A stretch of 51,009 nt of DNA from the NCBI GenBank assembly GCA_903858935.1, contig CAIOKO010000072.1, positions 1 through 51,009 of the forward strand. The letters are read 5' to 3'. The notes under the pieces were generated by a model that was given only the letters and a program-made list of their open reading frames with translations, was not told where the DNA came from and did not search any database. Source of the DNA: an uncultured Schlesneria sp. GTDB lineage: Bacteria; Planctomycetota; Planctomycetia; Planctomycetales; Planctomycetaceae. Below are positions 16,843 through 26,238 of the stretch, one piece after another (within the stretch, counting starts at the first letter, position 1; the number at the start of each line of letters is the position of its first letter). The position numbers were made by a program, and so were the translations under genes.

Positions 16843-19722
16843 TCAGGGGCCGATCGCCCCAACCCATTTCTTTTCAAAGCCTTGCGCTCCGGCAACTTCT
16901 TTTTGGGGGCTTGTTGAGGTTGGCACGAGGAAATCAGGGTGTTTAGGATCAGTCGATTCAAATGCGAAATCTGACACCCCTTGTCTGCCTCCTTGCTCAA
17001 ATAAAATCTTCATTTCACCCCCAACTGGCTCGGGCGGTAGGACTCGATCAGACCAATTGGCTTCGATCCCAGGGGGATTTGTGGACAGCATTGACCGAAA
17101 TTTTGACTCGTCGTAACCATTCTGCACAACAGCTTCAGCCAAGGCCGTTTTCAGGAATAAGTTTCTACGAAAAATCAGTTCCGCAGAAAGTTCGTTAGGA
17201 AGGTTCACGAACCGAATTCCCGCTTTGTTACCTCGAAACGTGTTATTGAAAACACGAATCGATTTCAGCGTGGGACTTCCCTCGATTCGAATCCCCTCGT
17301 TACATGCATTAAAAACCGATTCTGAGATCTCAATCCCATAGGGTAATTTTCCCTTAATCACGATCCCGGAATCGATCGGGTCAAGGAACCGACAGGCTCG
17401 AATCACGATATTATTGACATCATTACTGGCCCCTTCTTCGAGTCGAATTCCGACGGCTTGCGGCAACGCTGGTTCAAACCGCAGCTTTTCGAGGGTGACC
17501 TGACTATTTCCAAACGAGAGCCCTTGAGTCCCTTTGCAAACGATTCCTGAATGGGAAAAACCACTGATCAAAACCTGGGTCAGTCGAGATTCGTGCAGGT
17601 CTTCCGCGAGTTCGATGGCGACCTTTTTCTCGTCAGCTTCAACCTGGATATTCTCGAAGATCAAGCGAGAGATGTTTGCAAGTCGAACGACGGGTTCATC
17701 ACCGGACGCGGTCAATCGAACTTTTCCCTCGCCCCTTATGGTGATCCCTTCGGGCCATTCTCTGGCATGGCCGTCAATCTGAATCCGTTCGTTGTAGCTC
17801 CCTTCGGCGATTTTTATCACGAACTGGTCTGTACTGTTAAGTCCAGGCCGATAGCGATCACGGACGGCGATAAGTGCTTGTTGAATGCTCTGGTAATCGG
17901 CGTTTTTTTTCCCGACGGTAATCTCGCGTTTGTCTCTTGGAAATGGGATTAGCCCGGGCGATTTACCGCGTTCGCCTTTTTTGCTCTCCCCTCCCCAAAT
18001 AAAGACAAAGAGAAACATCAATGAGAAAACTGAAGCCGCGATAATCCCGACAAGAGTCTTGACGGATCGAATCTTCGATTCCGCAGATCGATATTTTTGA
18101 GAAGGAGAAACGGACGATGATTTTGCGGTTGGTTTAGAGGAAGTCCTCGATCTTTGTTTGAGCGGTGCGGAAACAGGCGATGTTTCAAAAACCGGAAAAT
18201 TGAGTTCAGGAGCATCGCTTGCGTTCGAAGCGACGTTGATTTCCAGAATGTTTGGAGGTTTCTGCTCTGTCAATTCAATTGTTTGATGGACAGATTCGTG
18301 TGACGCAATGACAGAGGGAATCGATTCGCTTTCGGCAGAAGGTTTATCTTCGGTTGACTCGCGTCCAGTTTCTGTGGTCGCCGGTGGAGAGACCACCCGT
18401 GCATGGTCAAGCGCCGTATCGGCCGAATCGAGCCCTGTTTCATGCTTGGAATCGACGACGTCGGTCGGCTTTACGTATTTCGAAGCAGAATTCGAGTAAC
18501 GATCCGAATTATTGATCGCCGGAGGCGGAGTAGTTCGATCAGAAAGCGTATCGACCACGACTTTTGCGATGGGAATCGGTCGAGCGACCGGAGGAGCTGG
18601 GCGCGAGGTCGCCGAGTCATTCGACCTGGAACCGTAAACACTTGAGTGAGCTTTCCGCCAGGCGACGTCGGCATTTTCGTCGATCCAATGAAACAGAGAT
18701 TTCTCAATCGCGGCTGCGTTTTCGAATCGATCGGCCGGCTTTTTCTCCATCATCTTGCGAATTATCGCGGCCAGGGTCGGGGGCAAGTCGACTCGCAACG
18801 ACTCGACAGCCGGCGGTGTCTTCACTTGATGTGCCAGTAAACGGTGCGCAAGCGACCCTTCATTGAATGGAGGCTTTCCCGTAACCATGAAATACAGGGT
18901 ACATCCCAGGCTATAAAGATCAGCGCGTGAATCGACGCTATGGCTGTCGATGGCCTGTTCAGGAGCCAAATAATCGGCAGTTCCCAAGACCCTCTCGTCA
19001 TGTCGCAGGGTCAGGGCTTCGTTACCTTCGTCGACGCGAAAAAAACGTGCCAGCCCCAAGTCCAGGATCTTGACCACTCCGTTTCGATCGACCAGAAGAT
19101 TGCCGGGCTTGATATCCCGATGAACCATTCCGTTTTCGTGAGCGTGCTGCAATCCCAACGCAGCTTGTCTGGCGTATTCAGCCGCATCCAGGACTGAAGC
19201 AAGTCCGTTTTCGGGCACCAGGTCTTGCAGACTTTCCCCTTCGACATACTCCATCACCAGAAAATGGATCTGACGATTACCTTCTTCCTGATGATCCACA
19301 TCGTACGCCCGAACGATGTTTGGATGATCGAGCGATGCTGCCGCCTGTGCTTCGCGATGAAAACGCTCAAGATATGACGAATCATCGACCCGTTTGGCAG
19401 GCAGCACTTTCAGTGCACAATGGCGACGCATCAAGAGGTGTTCTGCCAAGTAGACAGAACTCATCCCCCCCATACCAAGCAGCGAAAGAAGCTTGTATTT
19501 TCCGAGAAAATAGCCGCGATGCTTCCCCAGCAATAATTTTTCTGACTGCCACTTTGTCACCAGATTTAAGGCAATCATGCGGTCTGCAATTTGTTCTGCA
19601 GTTTCCCACCCCGTTATCGGAGGCGCGGATTGGTTCAACTCGCGCAGCAGCCGATCCGATTCGACCAGACCACTTTTTCGAAGCACTGCGATGAAGTTCT
19701 CGACGCTAAGCGGCATGGACAT
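16843..19722 (-). CDS. transmembrane Ser/Thr protein kinase with C-terminal beta-helix
   Basis: Hanks-type kinase of 959 aa. The N-terminal 75 residues form a small helical region. The kinase domain runs from about 76 to 345: Gly-rich loop LLGMGGMSSVYLAE, Lys105, Glu124, HRDIKPGN (catalytic Asp203), DLG at 221-223 in place of DFG, and YLAPEQ. A disordered Ser/Pro/Thr linker (about 365-550) leads to one membrane helix at about 556-576. The outer part (600-920) looks like a right-handed parallel beta-helix (repeats such as ITIRGEGKV, IVIRACRFLD, IRVFNNTFRG). The layout is that of a receptor kinase whose sensor domain may bind a carbohydrate or wall polymer; that ligand is inference. The gene is monocistronic as far as can be seen. 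Confidence 0.9.
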   Translation of the reverse strand: MSMPLSVENFIAVLRKSGLVESDRLLRELNQSAPPITGWETAEQIADRMIALNLVTKWQSEKLLLGKHRGYFLGKYKLLSLLGMGGMSSVYLAEHLLMRRHCALKVLPAKRVDDSSYLERFHREAQAAASLDHPNIVRAYDVDHQEEGNRQIHFLVMEYVEGESLQDLVPENGLASVLDAAEYARQAALGLQHAHENGMVHRDIKPGNLLVDRNGVVKILDLGLARFFRVDEGNEALTLRHDERVLGTADYLAPEQAIDSHSVDSRADLYSLGCTLYFMVTGKPPFNEGSLAHRLLAHQVKTPPAVESLRVDLPPTLAAIIRKMMEKKPADRFENAAAIEKSLFHWIDENADVAWRKAHSSVYGSRSNDSATSRPAPPVARPIPIAKVVVDTLSDRTTPPPAINNSDRYSNSASKYVKPTDVVDSKHETGLDSADTALDHARVVSPPATTETGRESTEDKPSAESESIPSVIASHESVHQTIELTEQKPPNILEINVASNASDAPELNFPVFETSPVSAPLKQRSRTSSKPTAKSSSVSPSQKYRSAESKIRSVKTLVGIIAASVFSLMFLFVFIWGGESKKGERGKSPGLIPFPRDKREITVGKKNADYQSIQQALIAVRDRYRPGLNSTDQFVIKIAEGSYNERIQIDGHAREWPEGITIRGEGKVRLTASGDEPVVRLANISRLIFENIQVEADEKKVAIELAEDLHESRLTQVLISGFSHSGIVCKGTQGLSFGNSQVTLEKLRFEPALPQAVGIRLEEGASNDVNNIVIRACRFLDPIDSGIVIKGKLPYGIEISESVFNACNEGIRIEGSPTLKSIRVFNNTFRGNKAGIRFVNLPNELSAELIFRRNLFLKTALAEAVVQNGYDESKFRSMLSTNPPGIEANWSDRVLPPEPVGGEMKILFEQGGRQGVSDFAFESTDPKHPDFLVPTSTSPQKEVAGAQGFEKKWVGAIGP

Positions 19723-20372
19723 CTCGTAGGATTCGGCAAAAACTCGAAAATAAACTCACCGAGACGCAGTTATCGAAGCGGATGAATATAAATGGAGCGC
19801 CTTTTACGAAAACTGAAAACCAAATTTGAACGAATCGCCAAACCTAATGGTAATTATGCTGGGTCGTCAAAGCTGGAAGAACTCAGGGCAGAATGAAGGA
19901 TCTGTTGAATTTCTCTCCAATTTTCGTGTCGTCCGTAACAATAACAGCTGTCATGTCTGAATTCTACCACAATCTATTTCAACAGCGGTGTACGGTAAAA
20001 TCTTCTTCGCAACGCCCCCTTCAGTATTCGTCATCGAATCCGGTCGAACGATTGCAGATCAACGGCCCCATAACGAACTGAAGGCGTCCCAAGTAATCAC
20101 CTGAGACGCCTTCAGCAGCAATCGACAAGAGCGGGCCAACGCCTGCCGACAGCGATAATCCTCTAAGGCAGATTCTATGCCACATTGACCGAAAACCGAA
20201 TAAAATCGAAATGGGGCTGGAATCAGCGGATATTCGCGTTAACTCCAACTTTCCTTTCCTCGGAGGCCCGCCGGCCAATGTGAGTAAAATTGAATCAACT
20301 GTATTGAAGTAACGTACGATTCAATAAATGAGCGGTTTCGCATCGATGTCGGGATTCAGCTTTTTGTTTGAA
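19723..20372. other. intergenic region with a perfect inverted repeat
   Basis: 650 bases without a supportable gene. It should hold the kinase promoter near 19723. The only clear structure is the 11-bp inverted repeat at 20078-20115, listed separately. Confidence 0.5.
20078..20115. repeat. 11-bp perfect inverted repeat
   Basis: CTGAAGGCGTC (20078-20088) and GACGCCTTCAG (20105-20115) are exact reverse complements across a 16-base spacer. No T-tract follows on either strand, so this is not a clear terminator. It lies 258 bases past the end of the membrane-protein gene at 20373. Confidence 0.6.
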
Positions 20373-21371
20373 TTACGAATCTACCGGTAAATCTGCGTCA
20401 GTTGTTTGTGACGGCAACCCAAGACGCTCGTCAATCCAGGCTGGATCAACAAATCGACGAAGCAACCAGCGGAAGGTGTATTCGATGCGTGATTCGATGT
20501 TCTTGACGCTGGATTCATAAAGCCGGGCGTCGTGTTCAGGTTTCCGATCGCTTTCGGATTCGGCGCCGCCCTCTGGAATGGTGCCCGCTTCATCCAACCA
20601 AACAAATCCATCAAGCTCCAATCTGGCGGGCCAGCATTCCTTCGTTGCAATGAAATTCACTCGATCCTGTATCCGTCGCCCCCAGACGATCCCGAAGGTA
20701 TCAAAAAAGTCGAACCACAAACGGTCCAAGCGGTTTGAGACCATCGGACGAGAAGCCCAAGTAAGGTAGATTGCCAATACGGTTAATAACGTAGACCAGA
20801 AGCGGACCGTCGCTCGATTTGTCAGCCAGGCCGGGCAACAAGTTGAACTCGAGACAACGATTGCCAGGATCGACGCGCCATACAACAGTGCCGAAAGCGT
20901 GAAGCGAGTACCCAGGTAATTGCCGATGCTCATCACAAGAATTAGCGTAAACGCGACGAGTTGAGGAGTTTCCAGGAGCAGGCCCCGTAGCTCAGACCCC
21001 TGAAGCCTGAGTGCGATTAAGGGCCAGCCCAGAGCCAATAGCATCGGAAACAAGATAAACCACGTCCAGACGCGAATACCGGGGCGTCGTGATCCTAAAA
21101 CGGCCATCGGTGGACAGAGCGCAAGAACCGCACAGGCGTACCAGGCATGGTCGGCAAGCGCCGTTGACATCGAATTTGCGCAAAGGTCTGCAAACCATGT
21201 CATCGTCCACACCAAGGTCGCAAAAACGCTCCAGACCCAGGCGGTTTTTAGCGTCGTATGTTTGAGTACGTTTTGACCGCGAATGATGACCCACCCACCG
21301 CCAAGGATTCCCGCAGACACAATGAGATGCCAAAAGAGGCTCAATCCATACTCACTTTGAAAACATGACAA
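20373..21371 (-). CDS. multi-pass membrane protein of unknown function
   Basis: Not recognised. The 332-aa product has about seven hydrophobic segments between residues 8 and 215 and a hydrophilic C-terminal tail of about 115 residues (218-332) that includes ESRIEYTFRWLLRRFVDPAWIDERLGLP. The start is uncertain: the frame opens at a TTG at 21371 without a good ribosome-binding site, and no ATG occurs before the first membrane segment. It is divergent from the Cys-rich secreted protein at 21629. No transport or enzymatic motif was seen. It reads as an integral membrane protein with a cytoplasmic tail. Confidence 0.7.
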   Translation of the reverse strand: MSCFQSEYGLSLFWHLIVSAGILGGGWVIIRGQNVLKHTTLKTAWVWSVFATLVWTMTWFADLCANSMSTALADHAWYACAVLALCPPMAVLGSRRPGIRVWTWFILFPMLLALGWPLIALRLQGSELRGLLLETPQLVAFTLILVMSIGNYLGTRFTLSALLYGASILAIVVSSSTCCPAWLTNRATVRFWSTLLTVLAIYLTWASRPMVSNRLDRLWFDFFDTFGIVWGRRIQDRVNFIATKECWPARLELDGFVWLDEAGTIPEGGAESESDRKPEHDARLYESSVKNIESRIEYTFRWLLRRFVDPAWIDERLGLPSQTTDADLPVDS

Positions 21372-21628
21372 TGAAATTGTTTGCAGTTGAGTTTAGCGAG
21401 TTAGACCCAGCCCGCAGAGTCACTGCAATTGGTACGTTGAACGGAGTTGGTTCGGGGGCAAAAAAAACAATCCTGATTATTTCAGACCAACAGGCAGTTA
21501 ACGCCGAAAACACTGGCGTGACGCGAATAGCTCCCTCGAATTGAGTTGTCCACCAAACGTGTTGTTTGGATCGGTATCACCTCAGTTCAACACGTTCCCT
21601 CGGCCCCATGATGTACCTGGAGAATGCA

Positions 21629-22105
21629 ATGAAGTTTGTTTGGATTTCCGCCGCCCTGGCCGCCTTTGCAAGCCTGAACAGCGCTCAAGCTGGCCTGTTC
21701 CACCACAACAGCTGTAATAGCTGCAACGCTGCCCCGAGCTGTGCCGCCCCGGCTGCGTGCGTTTCCGCCGCTCCGACCTGTGCTGCTCCTGCCTGTGCTC
21801 CTGCTGCTGTTTCTTGTGCTCCTACGTGTGCTGCTCCTGCAGTAAGCTGTGCTCCAGTTGCAACGAGCTGTGCTCCAGTTTCGAGCTGCAACAGCTGCTG
21901 CAAACCACGTTGCCACAAGATCCGTTTGCCAAAGCTCTGCATGCCTAAGATCCGCCTCTGCAAACCACGTTGCTGTGGTTCGGTCTGCGGTTCGTCATGT
22001 GCTCCTAGCTGTGCCGCTCCAGTTTCGACCTGTGGTCCTACCTGTGCTGCTCCAGCGACGACCTGTGCTCCTAGCTGTGCCGCTCCTGTTGGCTGCACCA
22101 ACTGA
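21629..22105 (+). CDS. small secreted Cys/Ala/Pro-rich protein
   Basis: The ATG at 21629 follows a GGAGA site and opens directly into a signal peptide (MKFVWISAALAAFASLNSAQA, cleavage after residue 21); an upstream in-frame ATG at 21566 would bury it. The 158-aa product contains about 26 cysteines in some 137 mature residues, arranged as repeats of the type CAAP-CAP and SCAPV, with a central basic block (CCKPRCHKIRLPKLCMPKIRLCKPRCC, given here as positions 91-117). The protein is probably disulfide-bonded in the envelope. A strong terminator at 22174 follows. Function unknown; related in style to the protein at 5406. Confidence 0.78.
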   Translation: MKFVWISAALAAFASLNSAQAGLFHHNSCNSCNAAPSCAAPAACVSAAPTCAAPACAPAAVSCAPTCAAPAVSCAPVATSCAPVSSCNSCCKPRCHKIRLPKLCMPKIRLCKPRCCGSVCGSSCAPSCAAPVSTCGPTCAAPATTCAPSCAAPVGCTN

Positions 22106-22160
22106 TTTTTAAACGGAGTTGATGGTTTCAGGCAAGCTTGCTGAAATCGTCGATGACGGA

Positions 22161-22208
22161 TAAACGAAAACATTCGAGGGGAGCCGACGGCTCCCCTCGA
22201 TTCGTTTA
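22161..22208. terminator. bidirectional terminator
   Basis: TCGAGGGGAGCC (22174-22185) and GGCTCCCCTCGA (22189-22200) form a perfect 12-bp stem with a 3-base loop, flanked by TAAACGAA and TTCGTTTA that extend the pairing. It lies between the convergent Cys-rich gene (ending 22105) and the haem-protein gene (ending 22221) and can serve both. Confidence 0.85.
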
Positions 22209-22220
22209 TTGACCGCGGAC

Positions 22221-25200
22221 TCACTTGCTACCATGCGCTGCGGAATCGGCCGTCGACTTGAGGGTCGACAGGTATTCGACCAGGTCGCGGATTTCAAACT
22301 TTGACAGCTTTTTAACGAGGTCCTCTGGCATCCCGGATTTTCCGACGGTCCGTTCCTCAATGTCGGATTTTTTGACCGTGATCAACCGACCGTCGGGAAG
22401 TTGCAGCCGCAATTGCTCTTCGTCATCGTTCTTGACGATTCCTGCATGGATTTTGCCATCTGCCATTGCAAGAATTGCGGTTTCGAATCCTTTCGCGATC
22501 TGTTTGTTCGGATCCACAATCGATTCCAGCAGGTATTCGCGGGTTTTGTCGATTCCGATCCGCGAGAGATCAGGGCCGACATCACCACCCGATTTATCAA
22601 TCTTGTGACATCGACGACACGAAACATCAACGCGCCCAGTGAAGATTTCCCGGCCCCGTTCTGCGTTACCACCTACCAGAGCTTCTCGATAGTCCCCCAG
22701 GTGATCTTTGACCGAACGGGTCTTATTGAAAGCGTTGATCTTTTCGATCAATTTTGGCGTGCGCCGTTGTGTGGCGGCGCTGATAAGATCCAGATGCAAC
22801 GCAGGGGGTAGTTTTCCATTGAGCAATTTGTCGAACCAGCTGACAAGCACAGCATCTGCGTCGTCTCGCTTCAGTGCTGCCAAGGCGAAGACAGCAGCCT
22901 GCTGTTCCGAAATTGAATCGCCTGTGATTGTTTCGGATAACGACTTGACTCCCCGAAGCGGGTCGACACTCGCCAGAATCCGTCTCGCCTCGCTGCGCAC
23001 AGTCGGATCGGCGTCCTTCAAGCCGAATTCGACTGATTTCACCAGATTCGGGCTCTTCAATGATTGAAGACCCGTCATGGCGATGACTCGTAAGGTTGGG
23101 TCAGAGTTTTCGACATCCTTAAGAATTTCGATCAGGTGCGGCTCGGCCTCAGATATGCCATGACGTGCAGCGAGCTTGGCAGTCGCTGTCCGAACGACTG
23201 GCGCTGACGCGAAAAGCGAATCAATCCAGGGACGGACAAAGCCGGCAATATCGACCTGCCGAGGTTCCAGCGGTCGATACTCGCCTGTCACTCGATCTAA
23301 CGGTCCTGGAGCGTTCCACTCATCCAACTCGGCGAGAGCTTCTACTCGAAGACCGATCTCGGCCAATGGATTTCCGGCAAACGAAGCAACGGCTTCGGCG
23401 TTCTCTTTCGTTCCAAGCTGATAATTCGCGCTGATCGCACGCCGCATCACAGGTTCTGCAAGACCTGAATTTTCAATCAGTTTCGCAAGTCCAGGAAGTG
23501 CCTGGGGGATCGGAACGTCGTGAATTGCCCTGGATGCTTCGACGAGGACCAGTGGGTCGGTATCACTCAGAAACGCTTCCAGCCCAGGATGAGCCAGCCG
23601 ACGAAGCGCTACCACGGCCCCAATACGTATCGCCGTATTTGGAGTTCTGATTGTCGCGACAAGTTCTTCAGGCAATGCGGCTCCGGCAAGCCCCATTATC
23701 AACCCGTGGCGCAGCGTCGGATCGGCGTCCGCATTTTCAGCAAGGGCCTCCAGAAGCGCGGGATACGCTGGTCGATACTTGAGTTTGCCGATGGCAATTG
23801 CTGCTAACGAGCGGACTCGAAGATTTTGATCTTTCACTAGCTTCATCAGACCTGGGCCCGCTTCTTGCATTACGGCATCGCCGCAGACGCGAGCAATTTG
23901 AGAACGAACTTCAGGATTGGGATCGTTCATCAGATCAAGTAAAGGCTTGAGGATAACGGAGTCCTGCCTCCCTAATTGGCCAAGCCCCCAGATGCTATGT
24001 AGGCGGGCATTCAGGTTCTCACCTTTCGTCGCCGACTCGACCAATTCTTTGACAGCATTTTTCTTTGTCAGGCCGAGCTGGGCTCGCAGGCGAATGCGAT
24101 AGTCAACGTGAGCGAGAAGTTTGACGAGCTGGTCGATTGACCGATCATCAAACCCTTCTTTCAGCAGCGACTGAACTTCGTTCACCAGGGTTGACTTTCC
24201 AAGTCGTTCGTCCTGAAAACGATAAATTCGGCCTTTTCCGGTTCCATCCCAGCCATCGACCCAGTCCGAAACATAAACTGATCCATCCGGACCAAAGTCA
24301 ACATCTGTCGCGAGGATCGACCAGATGAACTCTTCGGCGTTGACGAGTTCAAACGAAGCCCCTTTGGGAATCAAGGAGAATGTGCGAATCCCGCTGTTGG
24401 ATGCCTGACCTCGGAAATCTGCCAGAAAAAAATGGCCTCGATATTTTTCATCCAGACCTGTTCCCGGGTAGTACGCCAGGCCCGACGGGCCGTTGGCGAA
24501 ATGAGCGATTGGCGGAACTAAGTACGCGGCCTGACCTGCGTGATGAACATGCCACAGTTTTTCCCGATTCCATGGGCCGCGATCTTGCAGGTACTGATAA
24601 TACATCCGCCAGCCGGTATCAGAACCCTCCATCAAATATGTCCAGCGAGCCTGGTCGCCGCTGTCCGAATTATTGTCGCCGGTAAACAGGTTTCCGAATT
24701 CGTCAAACGCAAGTTCTTGAGGATTACGAAGCCCGTTGCAGTAGACTTCAAGCTTGGAGCCGTCAAGTTCGCAGCGAAAAACAGCCCCTTGATCGGGTTG
24801 GAAAAGTCGGGTCTTATCCTTCAGCTCGATGTTGTAGCCGCGATCTCCAATGCTGAAGTAAATTCGTCCGTCAGGGCCGAGCACCAACCCGTGAAGATCG
24901 TGCCCGCGAAAGGCAACACGGACACCAAACCCGTCGTAAAGTGCCGTTCTTTCGTCCGCAACACCGTCGCCATCTGAATCCTTCAGATGCCATAATTTCG
25001 GGATGCACGTATAGAAGACCCCACCTTCGAATACGAGCAGGCCCGCACCAGTACCATCCTCAATGGCGTTGAATCCATCTGCAAAAACTGTCGATTCATC
25101 AGCCTGACCGTCCCCGTCTGTATCGACCAACCTCCGAATACGATCGTGTTCGATCGAATATTGCTTTACATCCTCCTTCAGATACTTCTTGAACATTGTT

Positions 25201-25532
25201 ACCCGGTCGTCCACCGTTCTCGCAGCGAGATCGTCGAGCAGCCAATTCATGTGGCTTCGATTATCTTCAACCCCTTTTGACTGTCGAAATGTCTCTGCGA
25301 CATAGATTCGTCCCTGGTCGTCAAAACAGAAGGCGACGGGATTGGCGATCATTGGCTCAGCAGCAAATAATTGCGCTTTCATTCCGCCGGGTAACAAAAA
25401 TCGATGGATCGCCAGCTCCCCTTCTTGCGACTTTTCCGCAACCATCGGCACGTAAGTCTCTGCAGCATTTATTGCGAGAACAGGAAGCGTAAAAAGAATA
25501 GAAACAATGGGTACTATGGACAGCTTTTTCAT
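22221..25532 (-). CDS. PVC-type haem-binding protein with dehydrogenase and HEAT domains
   Basis: Large exported protein typical of Planctomycetes and Verrucomicrobia. The start at 25532 is chosen because it opens into a signal peptide (MKKLSIVPIVSILFTLPVLA); an in-frame start at 25661 would place 43 residues before it. This gives 1103 aa. Domains in order: a six-bladed propeller of the membrane-bound dehydrogenase type (about 30-430, with GRIYVAETFR and DGSVYVSDWVDGWDG), HEAT-like helical repeats (about 470-900), and a C-terminal cytochrome c domain with CRRCH at 972-976 followed by GGDVGPDLSRIG. It probably oxidises a sugar or alcohol and passes electrons to the haem; the substrate is unknown. 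It is divergent from csrA. Confidence 0.92.
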   Translation of the reverse strand: MKKLSIVPIVSILFTLPVLAINAAETYVPMVAEKSQEGELAIHRFLLPGGMKAQLFAAEPMIANPVAFCFDDQGRIYVAETFRQSKGVEDNRSHMNWLLDDLAARTVDDRVTMFKKYLKEDVKQYSIEHDRIRRLVDTDGDGQADESTVFADGFNAIEDGTGAGLLVFEGGVFYTCIPKLWHLKDSDGDGVADERTALYDGFGVRVAFRGHDLHGLVLGPDGRIYFSIGDRGYNIELKDKTRLFQPDQGAVFRCELDGSKLEVYCNGLRNPQELAFDEFGNLFTGDNNSDSGDQARWTYLMEGSDTGWRMYYQYLQDRGPWNREKLWHVHHAGQAAYLVPPIAHFANGPSGLAYYPGTGLDEKYRGHFFLADFRGQASNSGIRTFSLIPKGASFELVNAEEFIWSILATDVDFGPDGSVYVSDWVDGWDGTGKGRIYRFQDERLGKSTLVNEVQSLLKEGFDDRSIDQLVKLLAHVDYRIRLRAQLGLTKKNAVKELVESATKGENLNARLHSIWGLGQLGRQDSVILKPLLDLMNDPNPEVRSQIARVCGDAVMQEAGPGLMKLVKDQNLRVRSLAAIAIGKLKYRPAYPALLEALAENADADPTLRHGLIMGLAGAALPEELVATIRTPNTAIRIGAVVALRRLAHPGLEAFLSDTDPLVLVEASRAIHDVPIPQALPGLAKLIENSGLAEPVMRRAISANYQLGTKENAEAVASFAGNPLAEIGLRVEALAELDEWNAPGPLDRVTGEYRPLEPRQVDIAGFVRPWIDSLFASAPVVRTATAKLAARHGISEAEPHLIEILKDVENSDPTLRVIAMTGLQSLKSPNLVKSVEFGLKDADPTVRSEARRILASVDPLRGVKSLSETITGDSISEQQAAVFALAALKRDDADAVLVSWFDKLLNGKLPPALHLDLISAATQRRTPKLIEKINAFNKTRSVKDHLGDYREALVGGNAERGREIFTGRVDVSCRRCHKIDKSGGDVGPDLSRIGIDKTREYLLESIVDPNKQIAKGFETAILAMADGKIHAGIVKNDDEEQLRLQLPDGRLITVKKSDIEERTVGKSGMPEDLVKKLSKFEIRDLVEYLSTLKSTADSAAHGSK

Positions 25533-25872
25533 AGGGCAGAAAATTCTTTCAGGATTACTCGTAACATTTACCGGACACATGGCATCAATTATTACGTGAT
25601 GGGGAGTGGTCCACCAGCAAAAGTTTTCCATCACGCATTCGTACGATGCAAATTGCACCACACCAATTGGACAGATGGGTGAACTTCAAACGATGACCAA
25701 TCGGGCATTTCTTGTAAAACAGCGAGGATTCAAAGCATTTCATTAATCTTTTCTCAAGATTATGCGTACTAAGCCTAGAATTCTTGGGAAATAGCCGAAC
25801 CCGGTGCAATAATTGCGGTGTCAGTTAACTGCTGAGAAGGACATTCAGGGTTTCAATCAAGTCAAGGAAGAA
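25533..25872. other. divergent promoter region between haem protein and csrA
   Basis: 340 bases between two divergent starts, with short A/T-rich stretches near 25740-25760. No confident -35/-10 pair was assigned. Confidence 0.45.
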
Positions 25873-26064
25873 ATGATGTTAGTTTTGACTCGCGGGGTAA
25901 AACAGAAGATCGAAATTGGCGATCGATGCGTGACGGTCACGGTTCTTGAGGTTAAAGGCGGGCGTGTTCGCTTGGGAATTGAAGCTCCCGATGACGTGTC
26001 TGTACGCCGGCAAGAGCTGATTATTAACGCCCCCGCACAGGCTGCGAACTCGGCTGCCAATTAA
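25873..26064 (+). CDS. csrA: carbon storage regulator CsrA
   Basis: RNA-binding translational regulator that binds GGA-containing leader RNAs as a dimer. Two adjacent ATGs (25873, 25876) follow the ribosome-binding site AAGGAAG; either start gives the canonical MLVLTRG beginning, so the product is 62 or 63 aa. Conserved elements are [24 protein letters not shown] and VSVRRQELI, where the functionally critical second Arg of the RNA-binding edge is kept. The usual HR pair is RR here. CsrA commonly controls motility and carbon use; the fli genes lie 13 kb away. The gene is transcribed toward glmS, with a shared terminator at 26160. Confidence 0.95.
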   Translation: MMLVLTRGVKQKIEIGDRCVTVTVLEVKGGRVRLGIEAPDDVSVRRQELIINAPAQAANSAAN

Positions 26065-26159
26065 TACGTAGAGTCGTGATTTTGTTTTATGTGAGAGCAA
26101 AAAACCGTTGAATCGATGTGGTTGAGAGATAATCCGACCCGTCGACAATTCCGGTCCGT

Positions 26160-26220
26160 GTGAAAAAAAATTTGCCAGCCGCGCGCATCAGGAGCCGCCG
26201 ACTGGCAAAATTCGTTTCAC
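26160..26220. terminator. bidirectional terminator between csrA and glmS
   Basis: Nested arms: GTGAAA with TTTCAC on the outside and TTTGCCAG (26171-26178) with CTGGCAAA (26202-26209) on the inside, around a GC-rich loop. A- and T-rich flanks on both sides fit termination of the two convergent genes. Confidence 0.75.
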
Positions 26221-26238
26221 TTCTAATGTGGCCGATCA

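Noticed and set aside
21685-22224. 179-codon frame antisense to the Cys-rich protein
   Set aside because: Its Gln/Ala/Gly repeats mirror the repeats of the real gene, which has a signal peptide and a ribosome-binding site.
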